Positions 47,701-55,616 of a DNA stretch of 64,000 nucleotides are shown here, piece after piece. The stretch comes from Daedaleopsis sinensis (lineage: Eukaryota; Basidiomycota; Agaricomycetes; Polyporales; Polyporaceae). How positions within the stretch are numbered: the first letter of the stretch is position 1; every line of letters starts with the position of its first letter. Below the pieces are notes generated by a model. It was given only the letters and a program-made list of their open reading frames with translations, ran no database searches and was not told the DNA's origin. The position numbers were made by a program, and so were the translations under genes. The stretch is taken from the NCBI GenBank assembly GCA_033807695.1, contig CM066301.1:2790001-2854000 (forward strand), written 5' to 3'.

Positions 47701-48481
47701 CAAACTTCACTGGTGGGAACATGTCCGTCCTGAAGTGGCCACGCTCGCTGTCTTCCCAAGCGAATCCCTGCTCCTGTTTGCACATCATGTCGTCTAGCAA
47801 AGCTAGCTCTTCCTCCGATAGGTGAGCATTGACTTTGTGGAGCTTCTCGCGTCGTTCAGCTGTGTACCGCCCAGTTGGTTCAAAAGGCTTTGGATTGAGG
47901 TCAAGCGGCTTCATCCCTTCGAGAGGGTCGCCGATTATCTCCCGTACAATTCTGTATTGCTTTGGAAGCTCCCCAATCACTGGTCGTACTTTCTTATCCA
48001 CTGGCTTGTACTTTTTCTTCGATTTCACGTAGCTGCGTACGCTCTCGGGGTCCTCGGTGGCTGCTTGCCGCTCGTCGTCTTCTGGAAGTTGCTCGCCTTC
48101 CGCCTCTTGTTCTTGCTCGCTCGGCTCGGATTTCTCGCTCGCTCTTGCTGCTTCGCTGGACCTAGACCGGGTTCTGACTGCTCTTCTGCCTCTGGTTTTC
48201 GTAGCGTATACTGGGAGTGCTCGTCCTCGGAAGAGGGCTCGGTCGACTTCGCGATGTGGTTGTCGGCTCCGCATTCTATCCCCTTCCGATTCCTGGCTCG
48301 GTACTTTCGAGAACATGGTTTTGATTTTCTGCTTTGTCTCGGAGTCGTCACAGGCCGATAGATATGCTGACTGAATTGTGGAATTTTCTAGGTTTTCTAA
48401 GTCCTTGTACGCCGTCGTGAAAACTTGACCCGTTCTTGCGTCATAGTCGAGGACGAGAGCGACCTCTCCCTGACTGTTCAT
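44711..48481 (-). CDS. pol: Pol polyprotein (RT, RNase H, integrase)
   Basis: 1,256 residues from the ATG at 48479-48481. The RT carries TTLDLYVGYDERILDEESRD and the catalytic box IPYIDDVPVIG (YIDD). RNase H follows (LAVDTSYIAVGYQL; LIVEMDATSTKAMI). The integrase has an HHCC finger (HDFIGHRGVQ ... CHQC), a DDE core (HVDSMDMPG, IVSDNGSPW, NGIVERPHF) and a GPY/F-like end (MRPRYLGPLVVISRNRGGAY). No stop or frameshift is seen. The ATG shares its A with the gag stop (TGATG), so expression probably relies on re-initiation or a related coupling. Confidence 0.93.
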   Translation of the reverse strand: MNSQGEVALVLDYDARTGQVFTTAYKDLENLENSTIQSAYLSACDDSETKQKIKTMFSKVPSQESEGDRMRSRQPHREVDRALFRGRALPVYATKTRGRRAVRTRSRSSEAARASEKSEPSEQEQEAEGEQLPEDDERQAATEDPESVRSYVKSKKKYKPVDKKVRPVIGELPKQYRIVREIIGDPLEGMKPLDLNPKPFEPTGRYTAERREKLHKVNAHLSEEELALLDDMMCKQEQGFAWEDSERGHFRTDMFPPVKFAVVPHTPWIETNFPIPPGTYRQICEIMKKKIESGVYEPSNASYRSRWFCVLKKDGSLRIVHSLEPLNRVSIQHSGVPPIPDHMAERFAGRACGTTLDLYVGYDERILDEESRDLTTFQTPFGAMRLTTLPMGWTNSVPIFHDDVTYILQPEIPDTTIPYIDDVPVIGPESSYEREDGSFECMKGNPDIRRYIWEHMQDVNRIVQRMKHAGGTFSGKKFVCAARDFVAVGHRCTPEGRLPERGCVDAVLKWGPCKNVSEVRSFLGTVGVGRIFIKNFGKKAAPLVKLTRKDVPFEWGEEQDKAMEDLKTALVESPALKSINYESKAPVILAVDTSYIAVGYQLCQEDPEDPRKRYYNRFGSITLNEREARFSQPKLELYGLYRALKALRFWLVGVRNLIVEMDATSTKAMIQNPDVAPNAVMNRWIISINMFHFEMRHVPGISHGPDGLSRRPAQPEDEPEEADNGEFDDWVDNMYGFTHLINPPPHLGDAPLQHEVKRKTSNFKTEAMGFSALMQQTSGTAGKLPDIPEIDYAIVPRTEVAQKFDHRIANVYKFLCTKRRPKLVQKELDAFVKYAGQFFVKDGRLWKIAKNGNHRRVLPPELRAKAFVSMHDFIGHRGVQATISFVAERFWWPEMKADVAWYVRSCHQCQIRQTTRIYIPPSVSYPAAPFVRVHVDSMDMPGSYKHFFHARCATTSYAEGRASTVQTAKAVGDWIYQDLLCRWGALSEIVSDNGSPWVAALEYLAKQYHVKHIRISGYNSRANGIVERPHFHVRDALFKACEGDTTQWVARVYSVLWADRITVRRRLGCSPYYAVTGTDPILPMDITEATYLLPIPTKLVSTTELITNRAMALQKRPEDIARLRSTVYRTRVQAAELFEKEHSATIRDFNFQRGRLVLMRNTAIEKSLNRKMRPRYLGPLVVISRNRGGAYIIAELDGTVFDRPIAAFRIIPYLAREDPINFNIEELDAPQSRLQELENTTENYEEEGLADDDEHG

Positions 48482-48483
48482 CA
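48479..48483 (-). promoter_or_regulatory. TGATG stop/start overlap between gag and pol
   Basis: Read on the minus strand, the gag stop TGA (48483-48481) and the pol ATG (48481-48479) share one base. This pentanucleotide layout is known for termination-reinitiation in other systems, and it places pol in the -1 frame relative to gag. Confidence 0.75.
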
Positions 48484-50895
48484 GATCCTCGAAGCCCGAA
48501 AACCCTCGACTCTGAGTCCATAACTCGGAGAGTCTCCATGCGCGTAGGTCGGTAGCGTCAATTCGCGGTTCGAGTTAGGGCAAGTGACGGTAATTGACAA
48601 TTGGCCATCCATAGAGTTGCTCGACCTCGCACGCATCACCGTCATGAACGGCCTTCCTAGGAGGATCTGGTAGGGCGCTGCCTTCACAACATGCATCTGG
48701 AGGTAGACCACGATCCCGCCACCTAATTCCACAGGCACATTCTTTGCTAGACCGAGTGTCATGTCGACCGTCCCATTTGCGCTGATCATCCTCCTTCGCT
48801 TGGTAGGATCGTAGGGGATCTTCAACGCATAAGCGATTTGGTCGTTTATACCGACGATCTGGGACCCATCGTCGAGTGTACACTCGGTCGGCGTGTCCGT
48901 TCGAGCTACCCAGGTGAACAGCGACCTCAGCTTCTCCGATTCCGAGGCTACGATGGTTGACTTCCGCCGACTGCTCGCAGGATAGCCTTGTCCCGGAGCT
49001 ACATACGGTGCATTGTGCGACTTTGGCTCCTCGTCCTCGTCCTCGCTGCCTTCATAGTCCAGGTCTACAATTGCAAAGGATCCAAGCGTCGGCCTTCCAG
49101 TCCCTGAGGATGAACTTCCTGCTGTCTGGAGGTTGTCTTCCAGGAAGTCTTCGTCTTCAGCGACTTCGGTCACTAGTACCTTGTTCCGAGGCCGCTCGCC
49201 TTCCCGGTTGGTCACTTCCTGCGGTTGCTCGTCTCTGACTTGCGTTCGCCTGAGAGCTGTGGCCTCATGCACTCGCTTCCTGAGTCCTGGAGAAATACTG
49301 AGTAGCTCGGCTGGTGACACTGTGATACTCTGGCTGTCTCCGAAGCTTCGGTTGAAGACTCTTTCTTCCGCGGTCGGGTCGATGATCGCTGCGGTCCTTC
49401 TGACCGGTGGTTCGTCCTTCTTCGGCAGTTCCTGGCCTCTGGGTACCACAGTCGGCGCATAGGGATGGAAGGTCTCTTCAGGCTCTTTTGCCCTCGTGTC
49501 CCAGGTAACGTGCTTCTCCTTCTCTTTTCCCTTCTCTCTCGTCGGCTGGTGAGGCGGCTGATCACGCTCGGGCGTCCGTGCCCGCGTGTCGTCCCTCCCT
49601 TTCTCCGAGTTGCGCGTAATACGTCGAGGCCGCGTCTCTAGCTCGACTCCATCAAAAACCTGCCGTCCCGAGCGAGTGTTCATGCGCTCTTTAACCATGT
49701 TTGCCTTGTGCATGAGGACTTCTAACTCCTCTTCCAAGGTACGCTCGTCTTCCTGCATCTCGAACTGATAGATGTTGCTCATGGTTCCTCGCGCTCGTTG
49801 GTTTGGGTTCTTTTCGTGCCAAGCATTGACTCTATCGCGCATACAGTTCCCTGGCAGACTACGAGGGATCACACCGCCTCCTGGTAGGATGATTTTGTCG
49901 TATACGTCCTTCCGGATGAGTCCCGCCGTCATGTCCTCTGCTACTTTCGGGCACGTCTTCAACCGACATCCCGGTAGGCCACAGTAGATGCATTCGTCGT
50001 TAGCGGGTGGATTACGTCCGTATAGGCCCCCTTGCTGCTGCTGGTACCTTCCCTGGGGAGGTTGTGGTGGTGGAGGGTATTGTTCCCCTTGTTGCGGCGG
50101 TTGCGTGGCTTGCATCCTCTGCTGGCTCACGAAGTCGCGCATGGTCGAACTCATCATGGAGATCATCTCCCGCTTGAAGGCCGATAGATCCGGCTCGGTT
50201 TTCACCGTAACCGTGGAGGCCATGGCTGGAGCCGGAGGATTGACTCGAGCGAGGTTACCGGACGTCGCAGTTGACCAACTTCCGATCCCGCCGAACGGGC
50301 CTCCGTCCGCCAGACAATAGGAAATTGCTTCATGAACTTGCGCGACCGTGTAAGCTTCTTCTTTGTGTTTTGCAGGCACCTGGTGTGCTAACCGCGCGGA
50401 TACCGCCATTGTGTACTGCATAGGAACTAGCCGTAGCAAGGCTGTCGACGCGTCGCGCTCCGTTAGCTCTGGCTCGGTCTTCGCATGCAAGTACCGGTAG
50501 ATGGGATAGAATTTGCCGTAGAACTTCATGTAGGTTTCGAGGCTGGATATCCCCGTACGTACGGCTTCCCCGATGACTTCATTGTATTCTCGCAGTGTCC
50601 AGGTGTACTGGGCATCCGTCCCGAGGTAGAAGGATAGAACCTCCGTCTTGAATTCTTCATACGTCTTCTGGGTGTCCGAGAACGTCGGCAGGGACTTCCA
50701 TCGCTTGGCGACTCCCGCTGGTATGTAGTCGACCGCCGCCGCCTTGCAAGCTTGTTCATCAGTGATGCTATGCTTCTTCAGAAGTCGGGCAAGGTCGTCA
50801 AAGTACCGCTCGACGGTGTCCTTAGATTCCTCATCGAATTGGGGCGCACTCCTTTCCGTACGCAACGGTAGTTTCGATAGATCTGCGCTAGCCAT
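48481..50895 (-). CDS. gag: Gag with C-terminal aspartic protease
   Basis: The first in-frame ATG is at 50893-50895 (MASADLSKLPLRTERSAPQF). The frame is open another 468 nt upstream, through the PBS region into the LTR, without an ATG. The capsid-like region is followed by a knuckle CIYCGLPGCRLKTC, spaced C-x2-C-x4-C-x4-C, where the usual His is Cys. The C-terminal protease has CTLDDGSQIVGI (Asp motif in variant form) and YQILLGRPFM. It forms the particle and processes the polyproteins. Size with the upstream extension is about 960 residues; without it about 804. Confidence 0.85.
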   Translation of the reverse strand: MASADLSKLPLRTERSAPQFDEESKDTVERYFDDLARLLKKHSITDEQACKAAAVDYIPAGVAKRWKSLPTFSDTQKTYEEFKTEVLSFYLGTDAQYTWTLREYNEVIGEAVRTGISSLETYMKFYGKFYPIYRYLHAKTEPELTERDASTALLRLVPMQYTMAVSARLAHQVPAKHKEEAYTVAQVHEAISYCLADGGPFGGIGSWSTATSGNLARVNPPAPAMASTVTVKTEPDLSAFKREMISMMSSTMRDFVSQQRMQATQPPQQGEQYPPPPQPPQGRYQQQQGGLYGRNPPANDECIYCGLPGCRLKTCPKVAEDMTAGLIRKDVYDKIILPGGGVIPRSLPGNCMRDRVNAWHEKNPNQRARGTMSNIYQFEMQEDERTLEEELEVLMHKANMVKERMNTRSGRQVFDGVELETRPRRITRNSEKGRDDTRARTPERDQPPHQPTREKGKEKEKHVTWDTRAKEPEETFHPYAPTVVPRGQELPKKDEPPVRRTAAIIDPTAEERVFNRSFGDSQSITVSPAELLSISPGLRKRVHEATALRRTQVRDEQPQEVTNREGERPRNKVLVTEVAEDEDFLEDNLQTAGSSSSGTGRPTLGSFAIVDLDYEGSEDEDEEPKSHNAPYVAPGQGYPASSRRKSTIVASESEKLRSLFTWVARTDTPTECTLDDGSQIVGINDQIAYALKIPYDPTKRRRMISANGTVDMTLGLAKNVPVELGGGIVVYLQMHVVKAAPYQILLGRPFMTVMRARSSNSMDGQLSITVTCPNSNRELTLPTYAHGDSPSYGLRVEGFRASRI

Positions 50896-51307
50896 TGAAT
50901 GGATTGTGGGTGGTACTACGGGTGGTAGAACCGTAGGTAATATTTGAGCGGCGTAGGCTAGCAGGGAAGGAAGGGGGTTCCTAGGTAGGTTGAAGGCCCC
51001 TGCGGTATGTGATAGCGTAGGTCTTGGGTTACTAATTGATTCTGAAGTCAGGAACGGATGGTCCGGAACTTCAATGTCCTCCTGCTCGTCTTCGGAAGCG
51101 TCCTCTAGTTCGGTAAGCGGAGAGTCTGCGAAAACTGCGAAGTTGTTCTCGATAACGGTAGTGAGCTGCTCTGCTCTCTCGGGGTCTTCTGCTTCGATTT
51201 CCTCTAAAGCCTGTTCGGTTTGTCGATGGAGGCGACGGATACGTTCGCTCCGCGTCGGCCGCAAACGTGGGATTCTTGAGCCGGAACCGGTGGAGACTGT
51301 TCTTGAA

Positions 51308-51326
51308 CCCCTCGCGGTGGGCTCCA
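51308..51326 (-). other. Candidate primer-binding site
   Basis: In the sense strand, TGGAGCCCACCGCGAGGGG begins 3 nt after the 5' LTR. TGG matches the CCA end of a tRNA, and the rest could pair with a tRNA acceptor/T-arm; which tRNA is not determinable here. Confidence 0.5.
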
Positions 51327-51329
51327 GAA

Positions 51330-52236
51330 TGATGGGGTAACTCTGGGTCGCTGGGCGAAACACACACCCAAACGAGCACGAGATCAGCTACCTAGTAGGG
51401 TGCGAGGTGGAGGACAGGTTCCCGGTGTAGTCGCTCTTCTTCACGTAGCCCGTCGACGATAGACAAGGAAGTTGAGCAACTTCAGATGGAAGTCAAGCAA
51501 CTTCCGTGGGTGAGGCTAGTCTGCAAGAGGAGGTTTGAAGACGGACGGTCTTCAATTGAGTGTCGACTAGATGATTCTTGGACTCGGACTCGATCTCTGG
51601 AGCTACTGCGCTGCTTTGCTGGGCCGCAATCCCGCTGGCTTATATACTGTACAAATCGTCACCAAATAAACTACAACTATCCTACCAATCGTCCAATCAT
51701 AGGAAACCCTGCTCCTCCCACGCTCACGTCGCGATCCTCCTCTCCTGAACCCCTACGGCGCACTCCGGTGGTTAGGTAGGTGTTTGCACCGAGCCTATCA
51801 CGTCGCCGCTCGACTTGCATCCGCGGTCACGAGAGCGCTTAGTCTTGTGGCGCGTCACCACGTGATCGCGTCTGAAGTCCATCCGCTCGTCTTCATAGGC
51901 CTCGGAAGGCCGTCCCCCTCACTCCCTTGTCTTCCGTGCTTCTTCCGACGACCTTCGTACCAATTGCTGGACTCCGTGGCGGTCGCCCAGACCAGACCCT
52001 CGATCGATCGCCTCCTCTGTCCTGGCTAGAGCTCTGGCGGCCTCGGTCAGCCGCCGGCAGCTCGGCATCGGCTCCTTCGACCCTTGGAATGGCATGTCTC
52101 CGTACTCGCTCCTTCGGTAGTCGCTCGCCTTCCTTGTGAAGCCGCTCGTCTTCATACTGCGTGAATTGACTGACGGGCGCGAATAGTGATGGGCTGCGTG
52201 GTGTTTCCGGGGCCTAGCTGGTCCTGAGGCTCATCA
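51330..52236 (-). repeat. LTR (5' LTR in sense direction)
   Basis: 907 bp, identical by eye to 39543-40449. Its first sense bases TGA create an immediate in-frame stop in the interrupted host gene. Confidence 0.93.
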
Positions 52237-52240
52237 GCGC
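52237..52240. repeat. Target-site duplication GCGC, right copy
   Basis: Pairs with 39539-39542 and lies immediately outside the CA end of the LTR. Confidence 0.8.
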
Positions 52241-54135
52241 TCCACCTCTTCGACAATCTGCATCATAGCTGCCAGGTAACCCTCCCCGACAATTCTTCCT
52301 ATTGACCGCTCGCTGATGTTGCCTTCGACAGCCATGCCCGTCGCTCGTGCAATAATCTCAATGGTTCCTCGGACTTGGCTAACCTTCACCCCCAGGGCGA
52401 TCAAGTCTCGCACGAGGGAGCGTGTTGAATCAGGTATGACGCCTTTCTCCTTGAGCTTGAGAGTGTGGGATTGATCAGTGGCATCGTGTGCAGCATGTAG
52501 GGCATCAGAGACGGCGCGAGCCTTCTGCTGCGGATGGCGCTCCACTTTCTTGCGCAGGGCATCGTTCTTCTTTCGCATGACGTCCATCCGTGCCTGAAGG
52601 CGCTCAGCCAGATCAAGCGCCTCGTCAAGAGATGTCTGGAGCTCTTCCCGGCTATCGTGTTGAAGGGCACGCTGCGAGACTGCCAAGGTGCGAGCTTCTT
52701 GTAGATCAGACCTAGCCTCTGAGAGGGCAGTGACCAACCGCTCATTGACATCCACGGTGCTTGCAGATTGGGCCCGTTCTTCTGCCATTGCCGCCTCCAT
52801 GGCCTTGCGCAGGTCCTCCTCCCGCCGCTCCCCCTCCTCTTCGGCCCTCCGGATCGATGCCCATGCATGTTCCTCGGCTGCGGACACCTGAGAGGCTGCT
52901 CGAGCCCCTGCTGCCGAGACCTGTCGAGCTGCCTCGCACAGTGCCCTGTGCACCGCGAGCGCTGCGTTCTTTTCAGCCACGCAGATACGTGCCGCTGCCT
53001 CCTGCTCAACTTGTGCTGCCACAACCCGAGCTTCTTCTTCGGCTCCACGACGTATCACAAGAAGGTGAGTGACTGCGTGTGCATGAGCTTCTTCCACCTG
53101 GCGATGAGTTAACTCTGTGGCATGCCTTTCAGCCTCGCGAGCTGCATCAGCTGCCTCCTGTCTCGCAGCGTCAATAGCTGCTTGAGCACGAGCCTCAGCT
53201 GCAGCGACAGCTCGAGCACTGCACTCCTGTGCGGTGAGAAGTTGGGCCTGTGCTTGCTCCTCCGCCCGTTGCAGCTCAGCGGCGGCCCGGCACCGCTCGT
53301 CTTCTACCTGCGCAGCGGCCTCGATCTCGATAACTCGAATATGGTTGGCAGCACGGATAGACTCCCGCTGTAAAGCCTCGTAGATTCCCTGGGTTGTGCT
53401 CCGTTGGACTTGCTCAATAGAGCTCTGCGCGTGCGTCTCGGCGAGCTGAATGCGTGTGGCCACCTCCGCGGCGGCTGCTTCCCGTGTCCTACGAATGTCG
53501 AGAGCCGCCTGCTCCTGCACAGAACGTACGATAGCCGCTGCCTGTTCTTCCGCCTGGTGGACCTGTTGAAGGGCGAGCTGATTGGCCTGCTCCTTCGCTG
53601 TATGTACTGCTAGAGCACTCTGCTGCCATAGACCGAGGATGTTGTGCTCGAGCTGTGCAGCACGAGCACTAGCTTGGTGTGCCATGTCCGAGAGCCGAAC
53701 GTTCTCAGCTTGTACTTGAGATAGGTGAGCTTCGACCTTGATTAGTGACACTTGGTGGTCCACTGCCAATTCCTCGAGCTCCTCCCCTAACGTCTCATTC
53801 TCCCGCTCCAGCTGCTTGGTCTTCCTGTTGGCATATTGAAGGCGCCGCAGAGCATTTCGGAGCTCATGCTTCGCGGCCTGACATTCCTTCTTCTCTACGG
53901 AAATCTTCTTTCGGTTCTCGACCTGGGCTCGAAGTGTGTTGCGGTGGGGTTTAGCAGGAGACCCGGAGTGGCTGAGTGTGACCGTTGTAGTAGTACTGCG
54001 AGTGGGAGAATGACTAGGGCCTGCCAGTGGTTGTGCATTCTCTTTCTCTTGTTCTTCCTGATGATGTCGTAGGGCGTGAATCTTTGCCAAATTCCCCATG
54101 AACTGCGCCTTCCTTCTGGGAGATTGGTGGACCAT
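52237..54135 (-). pseudogene. 5' part of the disrupted gene: long coiled-coil region
   Basis: 633 codons from the ATG at 54133-54135 (MVHQSPRRKAQFMGNLAKIH) to CGC at the insertion point; the next codon is TGA from the LTR. After a Ser/Thr-rich start it is almost entirely Ala/Glu/Gln/Arg-rich coiled coil (REAAAAEVATRIQLAETHAQ and similar). The last about 110 residues (IPDSTRSLVRDLIALGVKVS, ISERSIGRIVGEGYLAAMMQ) look folded and lead into the C-terminal part at 39481-37422. The whole product would be about 1,320 residues. A truncated protein ending VEEVER could still be made. Confidence 0.75.
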
Positions 54136-54998
54136 ATTGCATGACCTAGAGAGTATCGCTCCTGTTATGGTAGTAATGTCATCGACACTGCGACACTGTC
54201 CGCTGGCGTCTCCATTGATTATGTAAGTGAATCATTGAGCATTGCACTCGATTATCTGTGCAACTTTGCTTTGACGGGCAGATCTTGTACATAGACATCA
54301 TGTACTCTATGAGATGTATACACGGTCGAAATTTGAAGGACAATCTTCGGCCTCGATCTCGAGATACATAAATCTTCAAATATTGTGGTGAACATGTCTT
54401 AATCAAAGATTCTACACCGAGGACTATGTAGAAAACTATGCTACAGACTTAATGTGTAATTCTGAGTGCTTCAAACAACTCACAAAGGCAGGGGAAGGGG
54501 TAGGAATGCAAGGACGAAAGTTATCAGTACCCGCAGCCACAGATGGCCAGAAGCGGGAATCTGTGCCGCAACGGCCGACTGATTGGACTCTAAGCGAAGG
54601 ACCTCGGTCTGGGCATGAGGGAAGGGATGCCGATGATGCCGTGATTTATCTCTCGAGTAGATATTACAATACGATGTAGATAGCACTGAGCCGGAGAGAC
54701 GCTGTTTTCGGAGGCAGTAGCGCTCGTTCAGCGCTTGGACATCGGGTAGGTCGCCACGGCGGGCGCTGCTGGTCCCCAGATCCTGGGATTTTCAATCTGA
54801 CTCAAGCGACAAGGCTACCTTCAAAACGCCTATCGGCTATCACAAGCAGGGTAGACATACAGAGCAACATACTGAAGTCTCATGTACTCGATGCCTTAGG
54901 ACGTACACATGGTCTACGAAGTACATGTGGCTGCAGGACTTGGTATGATGGATGGATGAAGTGTAAGTCATATACTGTTAAGATGCGATTGTTGCAAG
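54136..54998. other. Intergenic, no gene seen
   Basis: Upstream of the disrupted gene and 3' flank of NCE101. A 75-codon frame at 54452-54679 shows no motif. No tRNA or repeat recognised. Confidence 0.55.
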
Positions 54999-55306
54999 TC
55001 AGTGCTTCGATCCCTGGTCTGTCCCCGACTCAGCGTTCGCTGCAAGAGCTTGCCAGTCGACTTGGTCTTCTGAGTTTGCTAACATCTTCCGCTCTCTTTC
55101 CTGTTGCCACCGTTCTCTCTTCCACCGCAATAACGAGATTAGTCTCAGCTCTTCGGGCATTGCTGTGCGCGGATGCGTTTCGTAGAGGTAGTAGGCGAAC
55201 ATGCCTGTGAAGACTCCAAGAATGGGATCTAGAGTCCTACGGAGTGTAAGCATTGGGTACCAACGATTGGGCCCGTCAACTACCTCGACAACAATGGCGG
55301 AGGCAT
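54999..55306 (-). CDS. NCE101: NCE101-like small membrane protein
   Basis: Exon 1 (55306-55284) gives ATGCCTCCGCCATTGTTG..., and a 47-nt intron (55237-55283) joins it to GACTCTAGATCC. The result is MPPPLLSRTLDPILGVFTGM followed by FAYYLYETHPRTA, the hallmark of the fungal Nce101 family: about 85 residues, one membrane span near the N terminus and a charged tail. Yeast Nce101 was described in non-classical protein export. The ATG inside the intron (55251-55253) gives a different N terminus and is less likely. Divergent from NAA25 with 310 bp between starts. Confidence 0.87.
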
Positions 55307-55616
55307 GGTTCAGTCAGCAATTGCGCCTACAAGCAGTGGTGTAAATGTGCTCATGGAGAACATGCAGAGAGCGCCTCACCTTGGACTGCCCTTTGCAGTT
55401 ACAGTGTTGTCGGACACAAGAATGATCGGTTCAATGCGGTCGACGGAAGAGTCGGAATGAGACGGAGCGGCCGACACCTGTGGGCGCTTCTACAACGCGT
55501 TCCAAAATTTGGGGAAACGCGTAGCGGCCCTGTTCGTGTCATTGCCCACTCACGACGAATCTCTTTTGCACGACCTTCAGGCTCCTCTCGTTTCTTATAC
55601 TTCATCTCTCTGTGCT
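55307..55616. promoter_or_regulatory. Probable bidirectional promoter (NCE101 / NAA25)
   Basis: 310 bp between the two divergent start codons. No TATA box stands out. Confidence 0.4.

Larger units (their letters stand above)
39543..52236 (-). mobile_element. Ty3/gypsy LTR retrotransposon with antisense cargo, 12.7 kb
   Basis: 907-bp direct LTRs begin TGATGGGG and end CTCATCA. The internal order in the sense (minus) direction is PBS candidate, Gag-protease, RT-RNase H-integrase, an antisense three-gene block, polypurine tract, 3' LTR. RT before integrase places it in Ty3/gypsy (Metaviridae-type). I see no chromodomain at the integrase end. Identical LTRs, intact gag and pol frames and an intact target duplication point to very recent movement. 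It sits in the same transcriptional direction as the gene it breaks. Confidence 0.93.
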
